A stretch of 21,209 nucleotides of DNA from Oscillospiraceae bacterium. GTDB taxonomy: Bacteria > Bacillota > Clostridia > Oscillospirales > Ruminococcaceae. The position numbers and the translations under genes are program-made. Below, piece after piece: positions 6,866 through 14,266 of this stretch. Numbering within the stretch: position 1 is the stretch's first letter; each line of letters begins with the position of its first letter. The stretch is taken from the NCBI GenBank assembly GCA_003453215.1, contig DMMB01000037.1, positions 370 to 21,578 of the forward strand. The letters run 5' to 3'. The notes beneath the pieces are model-generated. The model saw only the letters and a program-made list of their open reading frames with translations. It ran no database searches and was not told the DNA's origin.

Positions 6866-7783
6866 TTATTTTTTAGGCTGATATGCGGTATACATTGTAG
6901 AGTCACCGTTCCCCTTCAAATCCGGGCTACTAGCACCCCGATGATTAAAGGAATACATTGGACTACTGTGAACCGCCTGTTCCCTCATTTTATCGATAAT
7001 TCCCGGATACAAATCCGCTTTGATAAGGCCGGGACAACCGTTAGAGGCTTCCGTGATGATGTTGCCATCAGGCCCCACAATCATGCTGCGCCCAAAGCAG
7101 GAACGGGACTCGTTCTTTGCCAGTCCGGAGCAGTTTGCGCCCACAACATAGACCTGGTTAAAATATGCACTGGCACGATTCGTAAGCTCCCAGGCATCAT
7201 ACCAAGGATCCATATAATGTGTCGGGCGAATAATGACATTCGCACCACGGCTTGCAGCTTCTCTCCAGATCTCCGGGTAATCACCATCGGCACAAATAAT
7301 GATTCCAAGACGCGCACCCTTAGGACCCTCACAAACAGTGCATTCTTTTCCGGGAACCGAATTTTCAAACGGAATCCAGGGATTCATTTTTACATAGCGA
7401 TGGACTATCTCGCCGCAGTCATTGATCACAAAAGCGGTATTTTCGAATGATTTGCCACAGCGAATCAAAACATTTACTACGCTCCAAACCGACAAATCAC
7501 GGCAACGATCGCAGACTTGCTTCAGCTGAGGGCTGTCTTCCGTCATCAAAGCGTCTTCAAAGTTCACCGGTGCAAACCCCTGAAAACATGCTTCCGGGAA
7601 AACAACAATGTCCACTCCCGGGAAGGCGCTTACCGACATGTCCAGATAATTCAGCATAGTCGCTGTGTTCTCATTCAGTTCTTCTACCGTTTGAGCTCCA
7701 ATAGGGGCGAACTGAACGCAAACAACGCTGAGTGCTTCTGTCGTGATTTTCCCGTTAAGCGCAAACAAATTACCAATATTCAT
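6866..7783 (-). CDS. Aliphatic amidase/formamidase-like carbon-nitrogen hydrolase
   Basis: Nitrilase-superfamily hydrolase of the AmiE/AmiF branch, 305 residues, cytoplasmic. The Glu-Lys-Cys triad is visible: Glu64 in VVFPEACFQG, Lys132 in YVKMNPWIPFE, and Cys164 in IIICADGDYPEIWR, with the auxiliary Glu140 at the end of the WIPFE motif. AmiE has ICDDGNYPEIWR at the cysteine, so two positions differ. Such enzymes release ammonia from short amides. Placed between a cytosine permease and cytosine deaminase, it may act on an amide formed from, or co-imported with, the nucleobase, but the substrate is not evident. The start at 7783 has GAGG about ten bases upstream and lies 30 bases after the codB stop, consistent with co-transcription. 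It is shorter than AmiE (346) at the C-terminus. The family is certain; the substrate is open. Confidence 0.85.
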   Translation of the reverse strand: MNIGNLFALNGKITTEALSVVCVQFAPIGAQTVEELNENTATMLNYLDMSVSAFPGVDIVVFPEACFQGFAPVNFEDALMTEDSPQLKQVCDRCRDLSVWSVVNVLIRCGKSFENTAFVINDCGEIVHRYVKMNPWIPFENSVPGKECTVCEGPKGARLGIIICADGDYPEIWREAASRGANVIIRPTHYMDPWYDAWELTNRASAYFNQVYVVGANCSGLAKNESRSCFGRSMIVGPDGNIITEASNGCPGLIKADLYPGIIDKMREQAVHSSPMYSFNHRGASSPDLKGNGDSTMYTAYQPKK

Positions 7784-7813
7784 ATGCCTGAAACCTCACT
7801 TTAGTAAGTTTAG

Positions 7814-9145
7814 TTAAACATACTCCGCGTCTTCAGAAACAGTATGACGGTCGTTAACTTTGCACTTCTGCAGGAGAACATCAAATACGGGAACAAATAC
7901 TGCAGCAACAATGATGCCGAAAAGGGGCGGAACACCAAAGCCAATACGGTCAGTAACATATGCAACAACCACACCGACAATGTATGCAAGGATCGGGGCA
8001 ATACGAACTACTTTAAATTTAATGCATTCCAGTCTGGGAAGTCTGCGCTTGTAAATAAAGAAGTAGTCACCCAGCATAACACCACCCAGAGGGGGGATAA
8101 ATACGCCAAGCAGAACCAGGAAGCCAATCAGCTTGTCATAGATACCGGTGCAAGCAAGGACAATAGCGATAACAAGTCCGCCCAGCAGGAAGGGGGTCTG
8201 ATTCTTCTTGTTAAACATTTCTGCGCCGGCAACAGCCCAAGCATATGCACCAGCATGTGCAGTTGTCCAAATATTGAGGGTAAGAACAATGAGCGCAAAG
8301 AAAATCAGGCCAGAACGGAGCATAACCATAACAAAGTCAGATTCATTGTAAGCAAGTCCGCCAATCGCTCCTGCAAAAAGCATAATAGTATTACCAATCA
8401 TAAAAGCAACAAAGCCAGAGGCAAAGGCTGCCTTAGCGCTCTTAGAGAAGCGAGACCAGTTACAAGCCTGAGTACCCATAGAAGCGAATGTACCAACAAT
8501 AGCAGTCATCGCAGTAGCAACACTCATCTCAGTGGAAGGAAGCGCATTCAAAATCGCATCGAAACCGCCGTTGGCCTGAGTTGCGAGGATGGGAATATAG
8601 ATGATAAGGATAAGAAGTGCGGGAATTGCCACATAAGCAACTTTTTCCATCGCCTTATAGCCCCAAATAGCGGTCAAGCCAAAGACGATTGCCCAGAACA
8701 AAGTAAACCAAACAGCATAATCCGGCAAATTAAAGGCGAGGGCAAACATTTGACCAGTGTATGCGCTTACAAAAGCAAACCAACCAATCTGGGTGCCACC
8801 CAGCATGAGATCTGCCCATTTGGAACCACCAAGACCCAAAGTATAGCGGGAGAGCATAACCGAGGTCAAACCGGTTTTTGCACCAATAGCACAGTTCAAA
8901 GCAACATATACACCCAAAATGAGATTTCCGACCAAGAAAATCCAGATCAAATCGTAAAATTTAAAGGCAGTAGCAATCTGAGCACCAGTAGACATAGTAG
9001 GAGCAAAGAAAGTTATGCCAAGCTAAACAGCTGCAACGGAAAAGAACGATCTTCTAGCACTTTGCGGGACATGAGTAATTGGATAATCCTCAGCCACCAC
9101 GACCTTTTTGTTTTCATCCAAAACGTTGTTGGAATTTTTGGCCAT
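7814..9145 (-). pseudogene. codB: CodB-like NCS1 cytosine permease, interrupted by TAG
   Basis: Nucleobase:cation symporter-1 family membrane protein with about 12 hydrophobic segments. Landmarks shared with E. coli CodB are IGAKTGLTS, LGGTQIGWF, LNIWTT and IPPLGGVMLGDY. The natural start is the ATG at 9143-9145, behind GAGGAGG (9153-9159). From it the frame encodes a hydrophilic N-terminus, then VPQSARRSFFSVAAV, which aligns with CodB residues before helix 1. Codon 41 (9025-9023) is TAG. The frame then continues without shift as LGITFFAPTMSTGAQ and on to a TAA at 7814. An internal ATG at 8995 would yield 393 residues lacking most of helix 1 and has no good ribosome site. Either the gene is inactivated by one substitution, for example Trp TGG to TAG, or the base is a sequence error. 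It heads the operon that ends with codA. Confidence 0.85.
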
Positions 9146-9181
9146 ATTAATGCCTCCTCATAATAATGTGTGCAATAATTG

Positions 9182-9195
9182 TGAAACCGGTTTCA
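9182..9195. promoter_or_regulatory. LacI/CcpA-type operator
   Basis: The perfect 14-bp palindrome TGAAACCGGTTTCA has a central CG and fits the published cre consensus TGWAANCGNTNWCA. It starts about 10 bases downstream of the codB -10 box, at roughly +4 to +17, a position where binding would block transcription. The divergent LacI-family regulator is the natural ligand-responsive candidate; CcpA is the alternative. Confidence 0.8.
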
Positions 9196-9205
9196 TTGCA
9201 GCTAT

Positions 9206-9235
9206 AGTATATCACGCTCCTTATTCATTTGTCCA
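9206..9235 (-). promoter_or_regulatory. Promoter of the codB operon
   Basis: On the minus strand: -35 TGGACA (9230-9235), an 18-base spacer, and -10 TATACT (9206-9211). The palindromic operator lies directly downstream, and the codB start follows about 60 bases from the -10. Confidence 0.72.
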
Positions 9236-9328
9236 GCAATCCAATAGTCATTATACGTACATTTTTAGTTCATATTTTCGGCATAATATACAAACTTCCT
9301 ATTTATTCGACTCGTTTGCTATATTTCT

Positions 9329-9357
9329 TTGATTTTGTATTTACATTGTGATAAAAT
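9329..9357 (+). promoter_or_regulatory. Promoter of the regulator-preA unit
   Basis: -35 TTGATT (9329-9334), a 17-base spacer, and -10 TAAAAT (9352-9357). The predicted transcript begins near 9364, about 33 bases before the regulator's first codon, and should continue into the PreA-like gene 26 bases after the regulator's stop. Confidence 0.65.
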
Positions 9358-9396
9358 CCTCAATGATGCTAGTTCCATTATTAGGGGGCGATTCCT

Positions 9397-10422
9397 ATAA
9401 ATGTAAAAGATGTCGCTAGAATAGCCGGTGTATCTGTTGCTACGGTATCTCGGGCACTGAATCATCCGGAACTGGTACAGCCTGAAACGAAAAATCATGT
9501 ACTTAAAATAATACAGGAACTGAATTATCAGCCAAATTGGTTTGCCCGCGGTCTGAACCTGGGCAAAACCAGTACCATTGCACTGCTGGTGCCGAATATT
9601 GAAACCCGGCGCTACCGGGAGATTATGTCCGGTGTGGAGACAGTAGCGCTGAAAAAACAGCACGTAGTGATGCTGTGCAATACCCACGCCAACCCGGAAG
9701 AGGAAGCCGAATACCTGAAAATGGTGGTGGGGCGGCAGGTGGATGGATTGATTCTGGCCTCTCCCCTGCTGGGAAGCAAACAGCTGAAAGCCCTGCTGGG
9801 GCCTGACCTGCCCTGGGTGCACATCGGGCCAAGCGCACCGGGACTGTGCCGGAACCTCTGTTACATAAACTATGAAGAAGGCGCCTATCAAATGACCACT
9901 CATTTGATAAAAATGGGGCAAAAAGAGATAGCACTGCTGCTGGATGAGGCGCCCCTGGAGGAAATGAAGCAGATTACCGCCGGATACCTGCGGGCCCTGC
10001 GGGAGCAGCTGCCCGGCGTGAAGGAAAATATTCTTTGCTGTGCCGATTCCCCACAGGGCGGCTATTTTACCACCCAAAGGCTGCTGCAGGACGGCACGCT
10101 ACCGCGGGCGATGATTACCGCGAGCGGCGGTCAGGCCAGCGGCGTGCTGAAAGCGCTGCAAGATGAAAAAATAGCGGTGCCGGAACGAGTGGCTTTAGCC
10201 TGCCTTTCCGATTCGGCAACCTGCGCTATACTGCAGCCGCCCCTGACGGCGCTGGAAACACCCAGCCGCCGACTGGGCATGGTGGCCGCCCGTATGCTGT
10301 TCGATAACATAGAGGACAGCGATGAGGAGGGCTACGGCCCGCAGGAGGTTATACTGCAGGCAAAGCTGAAAATCCGCCGGAGCTGCGGCAATACAAAGCC
10401 CATTTATGAGCTGTTTGGTTAA
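9397..10422 (+). CDS. LacI-family transcription regulator with ATA in place of the start codon
   Basis: A DNA-binding repressor with an N-terminal helix-turn-helix (NVKDVARIAGVSVATVSRAL, residues 2-21), a hinge region near residues 48-60, and a periplasmic-binding-protein-like effector domain (IALLVPNIETRRYREIM onward). Counted from 9397 it has 341 residues, the normal family length. No ATG, GTG or TTG precedes the helix-turn-helix in this frame: an in-frame TAG lies at 9382-9384 and the first ATG is at 9589, beyond the DNA-binding domain. AGGGGG at 9383-9388 is spaced eight bases from ATA at 9397, and family members begin M-N-x-K-D-V-A, so ATA occupies the expected start position. Translation may be very weak, or may start at 9589 and give a protein without DNA-binding capacity. 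It diverges from the codB operon, whose operator it probably recognises. Confidence 0.75.
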   Translation: MNVKDVARIAGVSVATVSRALNHPELVQPETKNHVLKIIQELNYQPNWFARGLNLGKTSTIALLVPNIETRRYREIMSGVETVALKKQHVVMLCNTHANPEEEAEYLKMVVGRQVDGLILASPLLGSKQLKALLGPDLPWVHIGPSAPGLCRNLCYINYEEGAYQMTTHLIKMGQKEIALLLDEAPLEEMKQITAGYLRALREQLPGVKENILCCADSPQGGYFTTQRLLQDGTLPRAMITASGGQASGVLKALQDEKIAVPERVALACLSDSATCAILQPPLTALETPSRRLGMVAARMLFDNIEDSDEEGYGPQEVILQAKLKIRRSCGNTKPIYELFG

Positions 10423-10448
10423 AGGAAAACGAATGGGGGTAAGAGCAA

Positions 10449-11555
10449 ATGTCATTGAGTACCGAGTATATGGGACTGAAGCTGAAAAACCCGATTGTAA
10501 TAGCAGCAGGTCCCTGGTCGCGCGACGGCGCTTCCATCCAACGCTCCATTGACGCCGGAGCCGGTGCAGTTGTCACCGAGACCATCACACTGGAAGCCAA
10601 CCAAAATCCCAGCCCGCGGCTGTACCTGAGCGGCGCCGGGCAGCTTTTTAATACCACGCTATTCTCCGGCATCCACCTGGAACAGTGGGAGCAGGAATTT
10701 GAGGCGCTGCACCGCGGCGACTGTAAACTGATTGCGAGCATCTGGGGCAATACCCCCAGCGAACTGGCCTACCTGGCCGGTAAAGTGGAACGCATGGGCG
10801 CCGATGCTATCGAGGTAAGCATCAGTGCGCCGCTGGGGACCCGCATGGATGTGGGGACCGTACCGCGGGAAATCTTCGATTTTGTTTCTGCCGTAACGGA
10901 TACAGTGGATATTCCCGTTTCGGTAAAGCTTTCCTATGAAGCTTCCAACTTTAATGGATTTACTTCTTCGTTGGAGCGGGCCGGCGTGGCAGGCGTTACC
11001 GCCATCGATGCCCTGAAGGGCCTGATGGGGGTGGATCTGGAACACCACCGGACGCTGATGCCCACCTATGGCGGTTACAGCGGGCAGTATATCCGCCCCA
11101 TTGCATTGGCAACCATCGCCACCCTAAAGCAGACCACCAGCTTCCCCATCTGCGGCTGCGGCGGCATTAATAATGCGCACGATGCGCTGGAATTCCTGAT
11201 GCTGGGTGCCCAGTGCGTGCAGCTGGCCAGTGTGCTGCTGCGGGAGGGGTACGAGGTCATCCCCAAAATACTGGACGACCTGACCGCCTGGCTGGATGGG
11301 CATGGGTATCATTCCATCGAGGAAGTATGCGGCCTGGCGCTGGATTCACTGCGGCCCTTTGAGGAGCTGCCGCCCCGCCCCCTGACGGCCCACCTGACCG
11401 GCGGGTGCGATGGCTGCGGAAAGTGTATCCGCTGCTGCCTGTATAATGCCATGATCTTGGAAAACCAGACCATTACGCTGGATACCGCGCGCTGCACCGG
11501 CTGCGGTATGTGCGAGGCAGTGTGCCCGCAGAATGCCCTGGAACTGCGGTGGTGA
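10449..11555 (+). CDS. Dihydroorotate/dihydropyrimidine dehydrogenase-like flavoprotein with two Fe-S clusters
   Basis: A 368-residue cytoplasmic protein. Residues 1 to about 300 form an FMN barrel of the dihydroorotate dehydrogenase type (KLKNPIVIAAGP at 11-22, VSVKLS with the conserved Lys, GCGGINN for FMN phosphate). The C-terminus has two 4Fe-4S motifs (Cys320/323/326/330 and Cys349/352/355/359), as in PreA, the subunit that reduces uracil or thymine. The usual active-site motif N-[IL]-S-C-P reads SISAP (residues 124-128), so the catalytic Cys is Ala127 and the substrate-binding Asn is Ser124. A partner PreT reductase is not visible here. It is co-directional with the LacI regulator, 26 bases after its stop, behind GGGGGT. 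Context points to pyrimidine reduction, but the missing base argues for a different reaction or an inactive enzyme. Confidence 0.8.
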   Translation: MSLSTEYMGLKLKNPIVIAAGPWSRDGASIQRSIDAGAGAVVTETITLEANQNPSPRLYLSGAGQLFNTTLFSGIHLEQWEQEFEALHRGDCKLIASIWGNTPSELAYLAGKVERMGADAIEVSISAPLGTRMDVGTVPREIFDFVSAVTDTVDIPVSVKLSYEASNFNGFTSSLERAGVAGVTAIDALKGLMGVDLEHHRTLMPTYGGYSGQYIRPIALATIATLKQTTSFPICGCGGINNAHDALEFLMLGAQCVQLASVLLREGYEVIPKILDDLTAWLDGHGYHSIEEVCGLALDSLRPFEELPPRPLTAHLTGGCDGCGKCIRCCLYNAMILENQTITLDTARCTGCGMCEAVCPQNALELRW

Positions 11556-11602
11556 GAATGTCCTCTCCCCTATTCTTGATCTTCTAAACGAAATCACGGG
11601 AT

Positions 11603-11630
11603 CCCCGGCGGAAAAGCCGGGGGTTCTTTC
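11603..11630 (+). terminator. Probable terminator after the PreA-like gene
   Basis: The perfect 7-bp stem CCCCGGC (11603-11609) with GCCGGGG (11616-11622), GGAAAA loop, is followed by GTTCTTTCGATTTT. The T-tract is broken, so termination may be partial. Confidence 0.65.
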
Positions 11631-11637
11631 GATTTTA

Positions 11638-11666
11638 TTGACGATTTCCTGACAAAATGATATGAT
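11638..11666 (+). promoter_or_regulatory. Promoter of the first tandem membrane protein
   Basis: -35 TTGACG (11638-11643), a 17-base spacer, and -10 TATGAT (11661-11666). The same hexamers and spacing occur before the second paralogue at 12388-12416. Confidence 0.8.
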
Positions 11667-11713
11667 AGAAAAGGAGAATCCCTCCAATTTGACATGAAAA
11701 GGAGTATGTGTTT

Positions 11714-12316
11714 ATGAGCTATCCCAATGCTGCACATGGGCTGAAAACCGTGTATCAGTCACAGCTGATCGGCATTATTGCCGCTGTGCTGATGTTTATC
11801 CCGGTCATTAATATTCTGGCGGCCATTGCCATTGTTGCTTCTCTGGTGCTGTACATGGTAGGCCTCAACCAAACCGCCAAGGACGATGCGGGCTACCGGA
11901 CGGCCTTTACGCTGGTTATTGCTCAGCTGGTTGTAAGCCTTTTGGGCAATATCATCGGCGGCACCTTTGGCTCCATTCTTTCCCTGGTTAATGATGTGCT
12001 GGCGCTGGCTGTGCTGTATTATGTATGCACCACCACCAACCGTCTGCTGCAGAATGTATGCGCCCCCGAAAGCGTAACCACCCGCGGCACCACAGTATGG
12101 AAGATCAACGTGATCTGCACCATAGTAGAGGTAGTATGCGGGCTGCTGGCGATGATCCCCAGCGCTTCGCTGCAGCTGTTGGCCTCCTTTGTGACCCTGC
12201 TGGCTGCGATTGCTCAGCTGGTTGGTACCATTCTGTACATCCTGTACCTGCGGGATGCCTACCGGGCGCTGGAAACCGGCGAGGCTCCTCATGTGTATGT
12301 CGGCCCCGAAGTGTAA
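11714..12316 (+). CDS. Integral membrane protein of unknown function, tandem copy 1
   Basis: A 200-residue protein that I do not recognise. It has a short conserved N-terminus (MSYPNAAHGLKTVYQ), then several hydrophobic segments (about 16-50, 65-85, 92-108, 133-150 and 155-180), and ends in TILYILYLRDAYRALE and a hydrophilic tail. Between segments are KDDAGYRTAF and TTTNRLLQ, both kept in the neighbour. The ATG at 11714 is chosen over a GTG at 11708 because GGAG at 11701-11704 is spaced nine bases away and the neighbour's start matches. No catalytic motif, cysteine ligand set or signal cleavage site is seen. It has its own promoter and is followed by a terminator, so it is an independent unit. 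Confidence 0.75.
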   Translation: MSYPNAAHGLKTVYQSQLIGIIAAVLMFIPVINILAAIAIVASLVLYMVGLNQTAKDDAGYRTAFTLVIAQLVVSLLGNIIGGTFGSILSLVNDVLALAVLYYVCTTTNRLLQNVCAPESVTTRGTTVWKINVICTIVEVVCGLLAMIPSASLQLLASFVTLLAAIAQLVGTILYILYLRDAYRALETGEAPHVYVGPEV

Positions 12317-12343
12317 TCCCTTTTGTTCTTTCCCGGCGAATGA

Positions 12344-12379
12344 ATCCCCCTTTCCGAATGTGGAAGGGGGATCTTTTTT
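12344..12379 (+). terminator. Terminator between the tandem membrane proteins
   Basis: The stem ATCCCCCTTTCC (12344-12355) pairs with GGAAGGGGGAT (12362-12372) with a one-base bulge, and is followed by CTTTTTTA. It separates the transcripts of the two paralogues. Confidence 0.85.
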
Positions 12380-12387
12380 AGGCTGGA

Positions 12388-12416
12388 TTGACGAAATATG
12401 GGCAATATGCTATGAT
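12388..12416 (+). promoter_or_regulatory. Promoter of the second tandem membrane protein
   Basis: -35 TTGACG (12388-12393), a 17-base spacer, and -10 TATGAT (12411-12416) with an upstream TGC. Hexamers and spacing are identical to the promoter at 11638-11666, while the spacer sequence differs. Confidence 0.82.
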
Positions 12417-12463
12417 GAAAATGGAGAGAACCAAAAATTCTGTGAAAAAAGGAGATGCATATG

Positions 12464-13093
12464 ATGGCTTATCCCAATGCCGCAGCAGGACTAAAAACAC
12501 TGTACCAAGCCAGACTGGTAGGGTTGATCTCCATTGTGCTTGTGATCGTCCCCATTGTGCAGGTATTGGCAGTGGCTGCCATGCTGGTGGCGGCTTTTCT
12601 GGCCCTGGTGGGCCTGGCCCAGTGCCGTAAGGACGATAAAGGCTACCGCATTGCTTTTAATATGATTATTGCCAGTCTGGTTACGAACCTGGCCACCAAC
12701 CTGGTTTCCGCTTATGCAGGGACCGAGGGGTTTGCCGGCATTTGCGGCAATATTCTATCGATCGCTACCGATGTATTATCACTGGCTTCGCTGTACTTTG
12801 TATGCATTACCACCAATCGCCTGCTGAAAGAGGTGGCCGCTGCGGAAAAACTGATTGACCGCGGGATCGTGGTGTGGAAGCTGAATGTGGTGTGGGCCAT
12901 TATTCTCCTTGTGTGCTACCTGCTGCAGATGATCCCCGGCAACATCGCGGCCATCATTGCCGGATACCTTGCAATCTTTGCCCTGATCGCCCAAATTGTT
13001 GGCAGTGTGCTGTATATCCTGTATCTGCACAATGCTTACCGGGCTTTGGAAGCGGTCATTCCCCCGGAGGAACAGGTACAGCAAATGATGTAA
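12464..13093 (+). CDS. Integral membrane protein of unknown function, tandem copy 2
   Basis: A 209-residue paralogue of the preceding gene. Shared landmarks in order: AYPNAAAGLKTLYQ, KDDKGYRIAF, TTNRLLKE, RGIVVWKLNV and VLYILYLHNAYRALE. Hydrophobic segments lie at matching places, with an insertion after the third (SAYAGTEGFAGICGN). The ATG at 12464 is preferred because GGAG at 12451-12454 is then spaced nine bases away, as in copy 1; ATGs at 12455 and 12461 are alternatives. The copies share less than about half their residues by eye, so the duplication is old, yet the flanking promoter and ribosome-site layout is preserved. Function is unknown. The C-terminal tail (PPEEQVQQMM) differs from copy 1. 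Confidence 0.75.
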   Translation: MAYPNAAAGLKTLYQARLVGLISIVLVIVPIVQVLAVAAMLVAAFLALVGLAQCRKDDKGYRIAFNMIIASLVTNLATNLVSAYAGTEGFAGICGNILSIATDVLSLASLYFVCITTNRLLKEVAAAEKLIDRGIVVWKLNVVWAIILLVCYLLQMIPGNIAAIIAGYLAIFALIAQIVGSVLYILYLHNAYRALEAVIPPEEQVQQMM

Positions 13094-13146
13094 TAACATT
13101 TTGAGATAAAACAAACGGTTAATACAAATCGTATAGTAAAATGCAT

Positions 13147-13176
13147 AGAAAAGGGCCTCCCAGATGGGAGGCCCTT
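13147..13176 (-). terminator. Terminator of the ABC importer operon
   Basis: The perfect 11-bp stem AAGGGCCTCCC (13151-13161) with GGGAGGCCCTT (13166-13176), 4-base loop, is followed on the minus strand by TTCTATGC after the stem's own TT. It lies 13 bases beyond the ATPase stop. No T-tract follows on the plus strand, though the stem could still shield the 3' end of the convergent membrane-protein transcript. Confidence 0.8.
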
Positions 13177-13189
13177 AAACATATCTCTA

Positions 13190-14266
13190 TTACAGAATGT
13201 GCGTTGCGTTGGCATCAAAGTGCACGCGGCACTCTTCCCCTTGCTGGAAGATGCGTTTATTCTTGGGGTTGTATTCGGTGAGCTTGACAAGCGTTTCGCC
13301 AACCCGAACGTGGTAATTCTGGTAAGAGCCCATGAAGCAGCTGACTTCGACCTTGCAGGGCAGACCGCGATCCTCGGTGAGGGTGGCGGATTCCGGACGG
13401 AGCACAACAGTGACTTCTTCGCCAACGGAAAGCGGGCGGCTGGCCTCTACGTGGGCCGTTTCTCCCTCAATTTCGATGGTAGCTGTGTTCCCTTCCAGCG
13501 CCAACACTTTGCCGCGCAGGAAGTTGGCTTCGCCGATGAAATCCGCAACAAACTCCGAAACGGGATGGAAGTAAATCTCCTGCGGGGTGCCAATCTGGGC
13601 AACGACGCCCTTATTCATAATGATGATCTGATCCGACAGCGCCATGGCCTCGGACTGATCGTGCGTAACATAGATGGCGGTAATGCCGACTTCCTGCTGA
13701 ATGCGGCGGATTTCGGTACGCATGGAAACGCGCAGCTTGGCATCCAGGTTGGACAGGGGTTCATCAAACAGCAGCACGCCAGGTTCTACCACAAGGGCGC
13801 GGGCCAGAGCAACACGCTGCTGCTGGCCGCCGGAAAGCTGGTTGGTCATACGGCCTTCCATGCCGGTAAGCTCCACCAGATCCAGAATATGCATAACCTT
13901 TTCCCGGATCTCCTCTTTGGGGAGATGGCGCAGCTTGAGACCGTAGGCCACGTTATCAAAAACATTGTAGTGCGGCAGCAAGGCGTAGCTCTGGAATACC
14001 ATAGCGGTATCGCGCTTATTGGGGGTCAATTCGTTGATGGGCTCCCCGCCAAGATAAATTTCGCCGGCATCGGGGCTCTCAAAGCCCGCGATCATGCGCA
14101 GAGTGGTGGTTTTGCCGCAGCCGGAAGGGCCCAGCAGAGTAACAAAACTGCCCGGGGTAATATCCAGATTGACATCATGGACGGCATAAAAATCCTTGCC
14201 GGTTTTGGGGTCTTGATAAATTTTGGAGATATTTTCGAGGCGGACGCCTTTTTTCACTTTTTCCAT
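13190..14266 (-). CDS. ABC importer ATPase, Fe3+/polyamine/phosphonate type
   Basis: A 358-residue cytoplasmic subunit that powers the importer encoded just upstream. Motifs in order: Walker A GPSGCGKTT (46-54), Q-loop Gln92 in MVFQSYALLPH, signature LSGGQ (144-148), Walker B LLFDEP (165-170), D-loop SNLD, and H-loop His202 in YVTHDQ. Residues about 240-358 form the C-terminal TOBE-type beta domain found in the FbpC/PotA/MalK group. The start codon overlaps the permease stop as TGATG (one shared base), which suggests translational coupling. The domain layout fits iron(III), spermidine/putrescine or 2-aminoethylphosphonate systems, and the ATPase cannot distinguish these. A terminator follows 13 bases after the stop. 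Confidence 0.9.
   Translation of the reverse strand: MEKVKKGVRLENISKIYQDPKTGKDFYAVHDVNLDITPGSFVTLLGPSGCGKTTTLRMIAGFESPDAGEIYLGGEPINELTPNKRDTAMVFQSYALLPHYNVFDNVAYGLKLRHLPKEEIREKVMHILDLVELTGMEGRMTNQLSGGQQQRVALARALVVEPGVLLFDEPLSNLDAKLRVSMRTEIRRIQQEVGITAIYVTHDQSEAMALSDQIIIMNKGVVAQIGTPQEIYFHPVSEFVADFIGEANFLRGKVLALEGNTATIEIEGETAHVEASRPLSVGEEVTVVLRPESATLTEDRGLPCKVEVSCFMGSYQNYHVRVGETLVKLTEYNPKNKRIFQQGEECRVHFDANATHIL

Noticed and set aside
9023..9025. TAG in codB as a pyrrolysine or reassigned codon
   Set aside because: ptb ends with TAG as a normal stop, the position is in a transport helix with no reason for pyrrolysine, and no suppressor gene is visible.
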